Origin: Desulfosporosinus sp.
Lineage (GTDB): Bacteria > Bacillota > Desulfitobacteriia > Desulfitobacteriales > Desulfitobacteriaceae
Assembly: GCA_031292055.1 (NCBI GenBank)
Contig: JARLHV010000048.1
Coordinates: 32,358 to 96,357 of the forward strand
DNA: 64,000 nucleotides
Direction: 5' to 3'
Positions 9,020 through 17,797 of the stretch are shown in pieces. Under the pieces are notes generated by a model, which was not told the origin of the DNA, ran no database searches, and saw only the letters and a list, made by a program, of their open reading frames with translations. A program made the position numbers and the translations under genes. Every line of letters starts with the position of its first letter. Position 1 is the stretch's first letter.

Positions 9020-9048
9020 TTGACAACAAACTACTTATCCATTAAAAT
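9020..9048 (+). promoter_or_regulatory. Sigma-A promoter of the yabE-like gene
   Basis: TTGACA (9020-9025) and TAAAAT (9043-9048) with a 17-bp spacer, 38 bases upstream of the start at 9087. Confidence 0.8.
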
Positions 9049-9086
9049 GAGGTTGCTAGGTCAGATTAGGTTTTTGGAGGGATTGA

Positions 9087-10259
9087 ATGTTTCACATAAT
9101 TTGGAGTCGGGCTTTATCCTTGGTTCGGACGTCTCGTATAGCCCAAATGGCTGTGGCAACGTTTACTATTTTTCTTATAGTGGTTGTGGTACTTGTTTAC
9201 AATGCCAAAACAATCAATGCTCAGATCGATGGAAAAACAGTTTGTATTACGACGATCTCTGGGACTGTCGGTCAGGCACTTGCGCATTCGAATCTAAAGA
9301 CTTATCCAGAGGATATCGTTGTTCCTTCCCGAGACACAAAGGTTACTAAGGGATTAACGATAATAGTGACGAGGAGTGTGCCGGTTCATCTTGTAGTGGA
9401 TGAACAAACATTTGTTACACGGACGCCAGCAAAAACTGTCGGTGAAGCGCTTACCGATTTATCGGAGCGTTATGGACTCCAGATTAAGGACGTAGATGAA
9501 GTGAATGTTGCGCGTACGGATGCTGTCGCAGACCAAATGGAAATCAAGGTGCGGAGAGCTATTCCTATTCTTGTTCGGGTCGATGGTAAGACCATGGATA
9601 CATATATTGCGCCAAGAACCGTTGCAGATGCGCTTAAGAAACTAGGGGTTGTCTTGGGTGTAGAAGATAAGGTTTCACTGGCCCTAAATCATATGCTGGC
9701 GCCTAATGAGCAGGTGAACGTGGTTCGGGTTGCGGAACAAGTAGAAACCGTACAAAGTGATCTTCCGTATCAAAGTATCATCCAAGAGGCGGATTATCCC
9801 GTCGGATTACCGGACCAAATTGTCAGTCGCGGCTCAAATGGTCTTCAAGAGCAGACGGTAAGACGGACGTTAGAAGATGGCAAAGAGGTTGATCGTAAGA
9901 TACTCAGTCAGCGAGTGGTTACCCCCCCTACCAATCAGGTAATTTCTCGTGGTGCCCAAACTTCAGTTTCACGGGGTGGAGAGACTATTCAGTTTAAGCA
10001 AGCTTATGTCATGCGAGCGACGGCCTATTGTATACCCGGCGGGATAACAAAAACAGGCGCGTCTGTCCGTTGGGGAATTGTTGCAGTCGATCCCAGTGTT
10101 ATTTCTCTTGGCGAAAACGTCTATGTTGATGGGTATGGAAAGGCTCGCGCTTTAGATACTGGTGGAGCAATCCGCGGTAATCGTATCGACCTTTACATGA
10201 ATTCCCAAGAGGCAGCATCATCATGGGGTGTTCGCAATGTTATGGTTTATGTTCAATAA
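9087..10259 (+). CDS. yabE: YabE-like cell-wall protein: DUF348 repeats, G5 domain and 3D domain
   Basis: A 390-residue protein with an N-terminal membrane segment (about 21-41), three DUF348 ubiquitin-like repeats (about 45-88, 100-145, 154-200), a G5 domain (about 215-295) and a C-terminal 3D domain (RATAYC, GIVAVDPSVI, ALDTGGAIRGNRID). This is the architecture of Bacillus YabE and of stationary-phase survival or resuscitation-type wall hydrolases. The start has TTGGAGGGATTG just upstream. It has its own promoter and terminator. Confidence 0.9.
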   Translation: MFHIIWSRALSLVRTSRIAQMAVATFTIFLIVVVVLVYNAKTINAQIDGKTVCITTISGTVGQALAHSNLKTYPEDIVVPSRDTKVTKGLTIIVTRSVPVHLVVDEQTFVTRTPAKTVGEALTDLSERYGLQIKDVDEVNVARTDAVADQMEIKVRRAIPILVRVDGKTMDTYIAPRTVADALKKLGVVLGVEDKVSLALNHMLAPNEQVNVVRVAEQVETVQSDLPYQSIIQEADYPVGLPDQIVSRGSNGLQEQTVRRTLEDGKEVDRKILSQRVVTPPTNQVISRGAQTSVSRGGETIQFKQAYVMRATAYCIPGGITKTGASVRWGIVAVDPSVISLGENVYVDGYGKARALDTGGAIRGNRIDLYMNSQEAASSWGVRNVMVYVQ

Positions 10260-10285
10260 AATTGCTTGTTTATTTATCAAAATAG

Positions 10286-10315
10286 GCCTTCGCTTTTAAA
10301 GCGGAGGCTTATTTT
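10286..10315 (+). terminator. Terminator after the yabE-like gene
   Basis: An inverted repeat (10287-10297 with 10299-10309, one G-T pair, inner bases forming the loop) is followed by TTATTTT. Confidence 0.75.
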
Positions 10316-10330
10316 AATGTGAGTTAGGAA

Positions 10331-10358
10331 GTATAACTTTATTTATCCGCACATACTC
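10331..10358 (+). promoter_or_regulatory. Possible sporulation-sigma promoter of the amidase gene
   Basis: GTATA (10331-10335), a 16-bp spacer and CATACTC (10352-10358) resemble sigma-G/sigma-F or sigma-E elements. cwlD in Bacillus is controlled by sigma-E and sigma-G, which favours the reading, but the -10 match is partial. Confidence 0.35.
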
Positions 10359-10391
10359 TTAAATTGTAACCATGAAACGGGGGAGTATGGG

Positions 10392-11099
10392 ATGCGTCAA
10401 CCAGTAAGGATATTAGGAAAAAAAACTGCGATATTACTTGTGCTGAGTGTAATGGGTATGCTCGTGCTTTCTGTGCTTTGGCAAGGCTCTGCCGCCGTAA
10501 TTAGCCATTCTGCAGAGGGGCATGTTGTAATGCTGGACCCGGGGCATGGTGGATATGATCCCGGAGCTATTACCGCTCAAGGTGTTTATGAGAAATCAAT
10601 TAATCTCGAGATTGCTCAAAAAGTTAAAGAAATGCTTGTGCCCAGTGGGATAGCAGTTTTTCTTACCAGGGAAGAAGATATTGACTATGCTCCGGATGGG
10701 GTCAAAGGAAAAACCACCAAAAAACAAATTGACTTAAATCGCCGTATTGAAATGGCGAATGAGGCCAAAGCCGATGTTTTTGTGAGTCTCCATGTCAATG
10801 CAACAGCGACGGGACAGAATTCTGGAGCGGAAACGTTTTATCATTATAAGTCTGAATCTGGCAAAGAGTTAGCTGAATTGATTCAACAAGAATTGATTAA
10901 AATACCGGGAATGAATCGTAGAATTGCCAAACCGGGGGATTTTTACGTTACTAAAAACACAAGTATGCCTGGCGTCATTGTGGAAGTGGGTTATTTATCC
11001 AGCCTTAAAGAACAGAAAAAGCTTCAGCAATCCTGGTATCAAGAGCAATTAGCACGTGCTATTGCCAAAGGGATTGCAAATTATTTAAACCTTCCATAA
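10392..11099 (+). CDS. cwlD: N-acetylmuramoyl-L-alanine amidase, CwlD-like
   Basis: A zinc amidase of the Amidase_3 family (235 residues) with one N-terminal membrane or signal segment (about 13-35). Zinc-site motifs are LDPGHGGYDPGA (48-59), a KSINLEIA glutamate and SLHVNAT. The catalytic-side glutamate is in VIVEVGYLS. Size and layout match CwlD, which removes stem peptides to make muramic-delta-lactam in spore cortex. A vegetative amidase of the same family cannot be excluded. It sits within a run of wall-active genes. Confidence 0.85.
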   Translation: MRQPVRILGKKTAILLVLSVMGMLVLSVLWQGSAAVISHSAEGHVVMLDPGHGGYDPGAITAQGVYEKSINLEIAQKVKEMLVPSGIAVFLTREEDIDYAPDGVKGKTTKKQIDLNRRIEMANEAKADVFVSLHVNATATGQNSGAETFYHYKSESGKELAELIQQELIKIPGMNRRIAKPGDFYVTKNTSMPGVIVEVGYLSSLKEQKKLQQSWYQEQLARAIAKGIANYLNLP

Positions 11100-11209
11100 T
11101 TGACCTGAAACGGTTAAATATAGTGCTTAACAGTTTAATACATAACGCTCTTTGAAGCGGGGAAAATAAAGTCAGTAACCGAATCTAAATTAAGGAGTTG
11201 AAGCGTAAC

Positions 11210-12373
11210 ATGAAACGATTTCTGACTTTTATAACGATCAGTGCCCTGATGTTGGGTCTTACCCTGACAGGATGTCGAAATGCACCTACTGTTCCACCGA
11301 CAACCCAGCAGCAAACAACGCAAAATACACAACCGCCGCAGGCCGAGGCTGGTGCGACACGAGATTCTGTAATAGGGTCAGATAAACGAGTGGTTATGGG
11401 ATTTTACACTGACCCGGAAGGGCCGACACCTGGATCGAAAGAATCAATGCTTAAAAATGCTAAATTACTTGATGAAGTCGCGTTTTTTTGGTACTCTTTT
11501 GATGCAACGGGAAAGGTTACTCCGAGTGGTAAGGTTGATTTGAGTCTTAAAGATAAGGCTCAAAAAAATGGGTCCAAAGCCTATGCCTTGGTGCATAATA
11601 TGAATTTAACTGGTACGGTTGGCTTCGATGCGAATCTAGCTCATCGCGTTTTTTCTAACCCTGACGCTAGAGCGAAATTAGTGACAAATCTGGTCAAACT
11701 GGTTACGAAAGATGGTTGGGACGGCATTTCGGTGGATATTGAAAAAACGCCACCTGGAGATCGAAACAATTTTTCTGCCTTTGTCGCGGAGCTTAGTAAA
11801 GAATTAAAGGCTAAAGACAAAGTCTTAAATATTTCTATCCCCGCTAAATTTGTGGATTATCCTTCGGATTTGTGGTCAGGAGCGTATGATTATGCGGCTA
11901 TTGGAAAATCCGCTGACCAAATCATTCTTATGACATATGATGAACATGGATTAGGTACAACTCAAGGGCCGGTTGCCTCACAGGGCTGGGTAGATCGTGT
12001 TATTAGTTTTGCAGTGGGAAAAATACCCAAAGACAAGATTATAATGGGTCTTCCGGTTTATTCGTATGACTGGGGATCGAACAAGCCCTTAATGCCCGAT
12101 TATTTATCCTATGTTCAAACTATTGATCGGGCCAAAAAACATGGAGTAGAGATCCTTACTGATCCTAGTGCCAAAGTGCCTCAATTCATATATACAGCAA
12201 ATGGTACGCGACACGAAGTTTTCTTTGAGAATGTCGCCAGTTTGAAGATAAAAATGGATTATGCCCTCAAGCACAAGTTGCACGGCGTTGGCATTTGGAG
12301 GTTAGGAATGGAGGATCCTGCGATCTGGAATTCGATTATCAAAGATTTTGGGACAAATACAGCTAAAAAGTAA
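11210..12373 (+). CDS. Glycoside hydrolase family 18 lipoprotein
   Basis: A lipoprotein with a signal peptide ending in LTLTGC, whose cysteine would be lipidated, then a Thr/Gln/Pro-rich tether (about 25-55) and a GH18 barrel. The catalytic strand reads DGISVDIEK: the D-x-E pair with the general-acid glutamate is kept and the first aspartate of DxDxE is serine, as in several spore-cortex YaaH/SleL-type relatives. Substrate is probably a peptidoglycan glycan strand (inference). The ATG at 11210 is chosen; the TTG at 11198 lies too close to the AAGGAG site. Confidence 0.85.
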   Translation: MKRFLTFITISALMLGLTLTGCRNAPTVPPTTQQQTTQNTQPPQAEAGATRDSVIGSDKRVVMGFYTDPEGPTPGSKESMLKNAKLLDEVAFFWYSFDATGKVTPSGKVDLSLKDKAQKNGSKAYALVHNMNLTGTVGFDANLAHRVFSNPDARAKLVTNLVKLVTKDGWDGISVDIEKTPPGDRNNFSAFVAELSKELKAKDKVLNISIPAKFVDYPSDLWSGAYDYAAIGKSADQIILMTYDEHGLGTTQGPVASQGWVDRVISFAVGKIPKDKIIMGLPVYSYDWGSNKPLMPDYLSYVQTIDRAKKHGVEILTDPSAKVPQFIYTANGTRHEVFFENVASLKIKMDYALKHKLHGVGIWRLGMEDPAIWNSIIKDFGTNTAKK

Positions 12374-12391
12374 CAACTATAGCTAAAAAGC

Positions 12392-12443
12392 AACAGAGAT
12401 AAAAAGGGGCACGAGGATCGTGCCCCTTTTTATCTCTGTTTTT
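12392..12443 (+). terminator. Very long perfect terminator hairpin
   Basis: Arms 12392-12414 and 12418-12440 are perfectly complementary over 23 bp around a GGA loop, followed by more T residues. The centre GGGGCACGA/TCGTGCCCC resembles the palindromes at 27661-27729. A 20-bp-spaced direct repeat (AGCTAAAAAG twice) precedes it. Confidence 0.9.
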
Positions 12444-12477
12444 AACTAGGCTGATCCGTATCCCTAATCTAAAAAAT

Positions 12478-12506
12478 TTGAGTCTTTGCACAATCTCAGT
12501 TAAGAT
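12478..12506 (+). promoter_or_regulatory. Sigma-A promoter of rnmV-rsmA
   Basis: TTGAGT (12478-12483) and TAAGAT (12501-12506) with a 17-bp spacer, 28 bases upstream of the chosen rnmV start. Confidence 0.65.
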
Positions 12507-12534
12507 GTAAGAGTTGGAAACGGAGGAATCGAGA

Positions 12535-13086
12535 ATGATAAAAGAACTTATAGTTGTTGAAGGAAAAAATGACGCACATGCGGTACGACAGGCCCTTGGG
12601 GAAGTTGATATAATTTGGACGGAGGGTTATGGGCTAACCAAGAAGAAATTAGACTATATTGCAGAAATGGCAAGCCGTCAAGGGGTGATTGTTTTTACAG
12701 ATCCGGATACGGTGGGGGAGCAGATTCGCAATCGTATCCGAGCGTATGTCCCTCAGGCGAAACATACTTACTTAACGAGGAAAGCAGCTACCAAACAGGG
12801 AGATATTGGGGTCGAAAATGCAGCACCACACGAAATTCGCCGCGCCTTTGCCCATATTCAACAAGAGCAGGAGACGCCTGTTGAAAAGTTTACGATAGAG
12901 GATTTATTTTTAGTTGGTCTTGTGGGGTCAAAGCGTGCAAGTGAATACAGGTTAGAACTTGGGCGCAAGCTAGGGATTGGGGATACCAATGCAAAACAGT
13001 TCCTCCATCGGTTAAACCGTTTTGGCATCTCGCGCGAGTCATTTTTCCAAGCAATAGAGGAGGTTAAGCATGGAGAGCGCAGCTGA
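12535..13086 (+). CDS. rnmV: Ribonuclease M5 (5S rRNA maturation)
   Basis: A TOPRIM-domain nuclease of 183 residues. The first strand IKELIVVEGKNDAHAV carries the catalytic glutamate, and VIVFTDPDTVGEQIRNRI the DxD-type metal site. RNase M5 trims both sides of 5S precursor rRNA. The ATG at 12535 has GGAGG (12522-12526); an upstream TTG at 12514 has no site. It overlaps rsmA by 17 bases, the usual rnmV-rsmA coupling. Confidence 0.93.
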   Translation: MIKELIVVEGKNDAHAVRQALGEVDIIWTEGYGLTKKKLDYIAEMASRQGVIVFTDPDTVGEQIRNRIRAYVPQAKHTYLTRKAATKQGDIGVENAAPHEIRRAFAHIQQEQETPVEKFTIEDLFLVGLVGSKRASEYRLELGRKLGIGDTNAKQFLHRLNRFGISRESFFQAIEEVKHGERS

Positions 13087-13897
13087 ATACACGCAACGAC
13101 TAATTAAGAGCGGGGCACGCGCTCAAAAATCTATGGGTCAGAATTTTTTGATGAGTGATGAAGTGATTAATAGTATTGTTTCAGCCAGTATGTTACAGCC
13201 GGATGTTCCACTCGTGGAAATCGGACCCGGTCTGGGGGTATTAACCCGGGTTCTGGCCCCAAGGGTAAAAAAGCTGTGGGCAGTAGAGTTGGACATACGT
13301 AAAATTGGAATTTTAAACAGAGAGCTTAAAGGTCTTCCGATCGAGATTGTCAATCAAGACGCCTTAAAACTGGACCTGAAGGAGCTATGGGGAGATGAGT
13401 TAGGGTATTTGATAGGAAATTTGCCCTACTATATCACAAGTCCTTTGATCATGCATTTTCTTGAGCAAGCAGATCGCTTAAGTGGGATGACGATTATGGT
13501 GCAAAAAGAAGTGGCTGATCGGATTGCAGCGCCACCAGGAAGTAAGACGTATGGTATATTATCAATTGCAGTTCAGATTTCAGCTCAAGTCACAAAAGTG
13601 ATGGATGTTTCACCGAGTGCATTTTGGCCTGCTCCCAAAGTTACTTCAGCGGTGATTAGATTAGATCTACGCCCGTACCCGGGATTTGACGTGGACAAAA
13701 GAGATTTTTTTCGAGTGGTTAAAGCAGCCTTTAGTCAGCGGCGCAAGACTTTGGGAAACTCACTGGCGGGCGGCTTAGGGCTAAAAAAAGAAGAAGTCCT
13801 CGAACGCCTGCAAGGTGCAGAGATCTCGGCGGGGCGGCGAGCAGAAACGTTAAGTATCGAGGAGTTTCAGGAATTAACAAAATCCTTTCAGTTATGA
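13070..13897 (+). CDS. rsmA: 16S rRNA (adenine-1518/1519-N6)-dimethyltransferase
   Basis: KsgA/RsmA, 275 residues. SAM-binding motif I is VEIGPGLGVLT, motif II is WAVELD and the catalytic motif IV is NLPYYITSP, all characteristic of adenine-N6 dimethylases. It has GAGGAGG just upstream inside rnmV. Dimethylation of A1518/A1519 is a late step of 30S assembly. An AT-rich imperfect hairpin (about 13915-13954) follows. Confidence 0.96.
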   Translation: MESAAEYTQRLIKSGARAQKSMGQNFLMSDEVINSIVSASMLQPDVPLVEIGPGLGVLTRVLAPRVKKLWAVELDIRKIGILNRELKGLPIEIVNQDALKLDLKELWGDELGYLIGNLPYYITSPLIMHFLEQADRLSGMTIMVQKEVADRIAAPPGSKTYGILSIAVQISAQVTKVMDVSPSAFWPAPKVTSAVIRLDLRPYPGFDVDKRDFFRVVKAAFSQRRKTLGNSLAGGLGLKKEEVLERLQGAEISAGRRAETLSIEEFQELTKSFQL

Positions 13898-14016
13898 AAA
13901 GAACGTCATTGCAGAAAATTATTGTTTTTCAGCATAAAAGGCAATAATTTTTCGAACGATAAGGAGGCCTAAACATAGAATTAGGACGTTCAAGATTAAC
14001 GGAGGGTGAACTAGGG

Positions 14017-14610
14017 TTGAGTAAAATAAGCAATGGTCGTTTTATGAAATGGTCGAGTGTTATTGCCACACTATCAACTACAGTGTTAGCACTCACAGCC
14101 TTGATCACTGTCTTTTTAACCGTAACAGCATGGAAAGTACAACAAGATGCATCGCGTCCCTATTTCGTTTTGATAGAGTCCCCTAAGGTTGAGCTAGGCA
14201 ATGAACTGAGCCTGGAATTGAAATTCAATAATGTCGGAATGCACCCGGCCGTCAATCTTTCCAGCGAGACGATTGTCTTTGATGATCGTTTCGCTGGAAA
14301 GCCGATTCACCATGATGAATCGGCCATAGTTAACGAAATTTCTAAAGATGCCTCGTCGAGCTTAGTTATGACCATACCTAGTGATGAGATTAATCCACAA
14401 CAACTCAATATTAATGCCTATTATGTGGTTGTGGATTTACAGTATGCGGATCCCATCTTGAATAAATCCTATAGCCAAACAATCTACATGAAATGGAATG
14501 GAGTTCAAGAAGGGAAATTACAACCTACCGTGCATGTAAAGGTGGAAGAAAAGTCAAAAATATTGGATTATTTTCAGAAGCAGGGTATTGATCTAAACAC
14601 GAGGAGCTAG
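14017..14610 (+). CDS. Unknown membrane-anchored protein
   Basis: I do not recognise this 197-residue protein. It has a short polar N terminus, one strong membrane segment (about 12-39) and an extracytoplasmic beta-rich region beginning SRPYFVLIESPKVELG, with no cysteines or obvious catalytic motif. The fold could be Ig-like. The TTG at 14017 has GGAGGG ten bases upstream. An in-frame ATA at 13975 has an even better AAGGAGG seven bases upstream, so the start is uncertain. The stop overlaps the convergent glycosyltransferase stop at CTAG (14607-14610). Confidence 0.7.
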   Translation: MSKISNGRFMKWSSVIATLSTTVLALTALITVFLTVTAWKVQQDASRPYFVLIESPKVELGNELSLELKFNNVGMHPAVNLSSETIVFDDRFAGKPIHHDESAIVNEISKDASSSLVMTIPSDEINPQQLNINAYYVVVDLQYADPILNKSYSQTIYMKWNGVQEGKLQPTVHVKVEEKSKILDYFQKQGIDLNTRS

Positions 14611-15470
14611 GAATTGGAATGACCGAATACGGGGTGAAAAGATCCTGGAATAATAACATGCTGTTCATAAAACATGTCTGGTGAGGTTAGGGAATGCTCC
14701 CACTGCTGAAGGAGATCAAAACGTCGTTCTGGGTGGTAGCCCAATAATTCATGTTTGCCAAGTGAGCGAGTTACAGGTTTATCTTGGCTGAGTGTTAAGC
14801 CCATGAGGCAATCTCCAATGATGGTTTCAGCAATCAGGCGAGCGTGTTGCCGATGTTTTCTAGGAGAGTGTAGTGTTTCGTGGGAGATGGAGGTGGCCAC
14901 TCTAATGAGAAGGCCTTTTTTCTTTGCCCAATACAGAGTGAGCGGCGGAATCGCAATCGCTTCAAGTGGAAGGAGTTGCAACGCGTGTTCAGAAAGCGCA
15001 TGAGGCCCGTGTGTGGGGGTTGAAAGGCCGAGGCTTTTAAAGAGATCAAGTTCGCGATTGAGCTTAGCGCGGAATTTAAGAACGAGATTGGCAAGTTTTT
15101 GACGATGTGTAATATATGGGTAACAATTTGTTAAGGCGACATCAATTCCAAATTGGACGGCGGTAAGAAGGGAAACAAGATTTTGAGAGATATCTCCAGA
15201 CATATCACCATCAACAAACAGTGCCCCCTTGACTCCTAAGTGACGGGCATAAAGTGCGCCGATTGCTCTTGGTATATCTATGCCTAAGGGGTCGGAAAAA
15301 TAAAGAATATGAATGCGAGTATCGGGTATTGAACGAGCAAGTTCTAAGGTTCGGTCGGTACAACCATTAAGAACGATAATAATGTAACTGACTGGAAGGC
15401 GCAAAACAGTGGTTAAGACAGCCAAGATGCTCTTTTCTTCATTTTTGGCTGGTATGACTGCTGCGAACAT
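14607..15470 (-). CDS. Family 2 glycosyltransferase
   Basis: A GT-A fold protein of 287 residues: AVIPAKNEEKSILAVL start, IVLNGCTDRTLELA, and a DxD-type FVDGDMSGD (about 76-84) for metal and sugar nucleotide. No membrane segment is evident. The acceptor is unknown; relatives of this size make polyprenyl-sugar or compatible-solute glycosides. It is transcribed opposite to its neighbours and sits just upstream of, and divergent from, the sporulation protease gene yabG. Confidence 0.8.
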   Translation of the reverse strand: MFAAVIPAKNEEKSILAVLTTVLRLPVSYIIIVLNGCTDRTLELARSIPDTRIHILYFSDPLGIDIPRAIGALYARHLGVKGALFVDGDMSGDISQNLVSLLTAVQFGIDVALTNCYPYITHRQKLANLVLKFRAKLNRELDLFKSLGLSTPTHGPHALSEHALQLLPLEAIAIPPLTLYWAKKKGLLIRVATSISHETLHSPRKHRQHARLIAETIIGDCLMGLTLSQDKPVTRSLGKHELLGYHPERRFDLLQQWEHSLTSPDMFYEQHVIIPGSFHPVFGHSNS

Positions 15471-15532
15471 CTTAGCCCCCCCTTTTTTAGAGTTAACATT
15501 GCTTTACTATATGCCGTTTGGGCTTTCTACGA

Positions 15533-15541
15533 CATAGTATA
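15533..15541 (+). promoter_or_regulatory. Sigma-K/sigma-E-like -10 element upstream of yabG
   Basis: CATAGTATA fits the CATAnnnTA -10 pattern used by mother-cell sigma factors and lies 55 bases upstream of yabG, which is sigma-K dependent in Bacillus. A matching -35 was not clear. Confidence 0.35.
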
Positions 15542-15596
15542 TAGCAAATACGGTAGTCGTTATTTGAACTACGGACAACGATTAGGAGGTTAGGCT

Positions 15597-16433
15597 ATGT
15601 TTTGTGTTGGAGATATTGTTGCACGGCCCTCACATCGACAAGATATTTTCTTTAACATTGATCAGATAGTCATAAATGCTAACGGCGAAGGTTTAGCTAT
15701 TCTCAAGGGGCTTAATTTAAGGATACTAGCAGATGCTCCGATCTCCGATCTTGTTTCGAAAAGCCCGGTTGAAGTTGCAAACTATGAACGTGAAGATAAT
15801 AAGATGATTTATCAGAAATTACACAAACTGACCAGTCAAAGGAAAGTGGAGCAGGACGATCAAAGGGAATTTTTCGAGATTCCGGGACGGGTGTTGCAGC
15901 TTGATGGGGATCAAGAGTATTTAAGCCAATGTATCAAGACGTATCGGCAAATGGGCATTGAAGCTAAAGGAATTTGTAAATCTGAGATGGAACAACCGAA
16001 AGTAATTCGGAAAATATTACAAGAAAATCCGACGGATATCCTGGTATTGACAGGTCATGACGGATTTATTAGTGGAAAAAGGGATTTTCACAGTATGGGC
16101 AGTTATCGGAGTTCACGTTATTTTGTGGAATCTGTCTTGGAGGCCCGACGATTTCAGCATAACCGGGATGCCCTGGTGATTTTTGCCGGAGCTTGTCAAT
16201 CCAACTATGAAGCGATTCTTTCGGCAGGAGCAAATTTTGCTTCCTCTCCTAAACGCATGTTGATTCACGCCTTTGATCCTGTCTTCATTGTCGAGCGAAT
16301 TGCTTTTACACCAACTGACCAGATTGTTTCGGTGAAGGATATTCTTATGCATACCATCACGGGGACGGATGGGATTGGTGGGGTTGAGACGCGGGGGCAG
16401 ATGCGGCGGGGGTATCCGAGGAGTCCTTATTAA
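15597..16433 (+). CDS. yabG: Sporulation-specific protease YabG
   Basis: A 278-residue cysteine protease that matures spore-coat and spore-wall proteins in the mother cell. Conserved stretches are VLTGHDGF (H154 candidate) and IFAGACQSNYEAI (C200 candidate), then AGANFASSPKR. The start has TAGGAGGTTAGG upstream. It is two genes away from rsmA (in Bacillus directly adjacent); the veg gene that usually follows is absent here. Confidence 0.94.
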   Translation: MFCVGDIVARPSHRQDIFFNIDQIVINANGEGLAILKGLNLRILADAPISDLVSKSPVEVANYEREDNKMIYQKLHKLTSQRKVEQDDQREFFEIPGRVLQLDGDQEYLSQCIKTYRQMGIEAKGICKSEMEQPKVIRKILQENPTDILVLTGHDGFISGKRDFHSMGSYRSSRYFVESVLEARRFQHNRDALVIFAGACQSNYEAILSAGANFASSPKRMLIHAFDPVFIVERIAFTPTDQIVSVKDILMHTITGTDGIGGVETRGQMRRGYPRSPY

Positions 16434-16468
16434 ATCAACAGATTGTTATTTTGAATCATAGCGTGCAT

Positions 16469-16530
16469 AAGCGTGACCCAGGTGGTAGCAAATGTTTTGA
16501 GAAAAACTACCGTCTGGGTCATGCTTTTTA
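16469..16530. terminator. Bidirectional hairpin between yabG and the L,D-transpeptidase
   Basis: Interrupted stem 16469-16488 with 16507-16526 (GTGACCCAG/CTGGGTCAT core and GGTAG/CTACC), an 18-base loop and TTTTTATT after it. It separates two convergent genes and could stop transcription from both sides. Confidence 0.65.
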
Positions 16531-16533
16531 TTG

Positions 16534-16872
16534 TTAAGGTTGAATGATCACTGAGGTTCTAATTTCGACTCGTTGAAACAAGTGTTCGACGTCGTGGTTA
16601 TGCATGCGGATACAACCTTTAGACACGGCTTGCCCAATACTGGACGGGTTATTTGTTCCGTGAATCCCATAATGAGGAATTGAGAGCCCCATCCATCGGC
16701 TACCAAAGAGACCGCCGGGATAAAGTGTTTTAGTGGCGATGGTGTAGCGGCCGTGGGGGGTAGGGGTTGCTCCTTTGCCAACGGCAATTGGGTACTGTCG
16801 GATCAGACGGTTTTCTTCATAGAGCTCGAGTTGTCGACGGGCAGTATGAATGACAATTGAACGGTTAGGCAT
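16534..16872 (-). CDS. Small L,D-transpeptidase (YkuD) catalytic-domain protein
   Basis: A 112-residue YkuD domain with the signature IHGTNNPSSIGQ (histidine) and SKGCIRMHN, whose cysteine is the nucleophile. Enzymes of this family make 3-3 peptidoglycan cross-links or tether proteins. There is no signal peptide or LysM domain, so it is shorter than most relatives and how it would reach the wall is unclear; some spore-associated YkuD proteins are similar. The start has AAAGGAGGC on the - strand. Confidence 0.85.
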   Translation of the reverse strand: MPNRSIVIHTARRQLELYEENRLIRQYPIAVGKGATPTPHGRYTIATKTLYPGGLFGSRWMGLSIPHYGIHGTNNPSSIGQAVSKGCIRMHNHDVEHLFQRVEIRTSVIIQP

Positions 16873-16996
16873 TGAGCGCGAGCCTCCTTTCGCTAGATAT
16901 TTAGCTTCTATATCATGGTATGTGAGTAGTTTCTGAATGTTCTTTGCATAATTAGACCCTCTTTAGGTGGAAAATATACAGACTGGAGGGATCCAT

Positions 16997-17797
16997 TTGG
17001 CAGAACATGTAGAAGGAAAGCTGCTTATTATTGGTGGAGCAGAAGATAAAAAGGGAGAATGCAAAATCCTCAAGCGTTTTGTGCAAGAGTCAGGTGGCAG
17101 GGAAAGCCGGATTACGGTTTTGACCGCTGCTACAGAATACCCACTCCAAGTAGGGACAGAATATCATGCTTTGTTTCTCGAACTAGGGGCCAAGGAAGTG
17201 CAAGTGCTGGATGTTTTAGACCGTACTCAGGCGAAAAGACAAGGCGCCTCGCAGGAATTCAAAAAATCGACAGGGGTCTTTTTCACAGGAGGTGACCAGC
17301 TGCGAATTACCGGTTTACTGGGGGGCACGTTGCTCGGAGAGATGCTTCAACAGCTCTATGAACAAGGGGTAATCATTGCGGGAACGAGCGCTGGGGCTTC
17401 TGTCATGTCGGATACGATGATTGTTGGGGGGGAAGCAGGAACAGCGAAGAAAGACACCTTGACGATGGCACCAGGATTAGGATTGTTACGTTCTGTTGTG
17501 ATAGATCAGCACTTTGCTCAGCGTGGGCGAATTGGTCGGCTCTTATCGGCGATTTCTCAAAACCCTTATGTTCTCGGCGTAGGGATTGATGAGGATACGG
17601 CAATTTTAGTTCAGTCTGATGCCCAGTTTTCAGTGGTTGGCAGTAATACGGTGACCGTGGTAGATGCGTCTTCCTCCACAACAACGAACGTTTCGGAAAC
17701 AACGCCGGGTCAAGCCTTGGTTTTGAGTCCGATTTTAATGCATGTTCTATCCGATGGCTATGGATTTGATCTAAAACGTCGAGTTTCCTTACTTTAG
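16997..17797 (+). CDS. cphB: Cyanophycinase
   Basis: A serine peptidase of family S51 that cuts cyanophycin (multi-L-arginyl-poly-aspartate) into beta-Asp-Arg dipeptides. The nucleophile elbow GTSAGAS is at 129-135 (S131), with FFTGGDQLRI before it and DQHFAQRGR after it. The TTG at 16997 has GGAGGG six bases upstream and is preferred to the GTG at 16967. It lies about 100 bases upstream of cphA, giving a degradation-synthesis pair. Confidence 0.92.
   Translation: MAEHVEGKLLIIGGAEDKKGECKILKRFVQESGGRESRITVLTAATEYPLQVGTEYHALFLELGAKEVQVLDVLDRTQAKRQGASQEFKKSTGVFFTGGDQLRITGLLGGTLLGEMLQQLYEQGVIIAGTSAGASVMSDTMIVGGEAGTAKKDTLTMAPGLGLLRSVVIDQHFAQRGRIGRLLSAISQNPYVLGVGIDEDTAILVQSDAQFSVVGSNTVTVVDASSSTTTNVSETTPGQALVLSPILMHVLSDGYGFDLKRRVSLL

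Noticed and set aside
8963..9349. + strand frame of 128 codons across the 3D/yabE boundary
   Set aside because: It overlaps two convincing genes in another frame, and its cysteine-rich product is an artefact.
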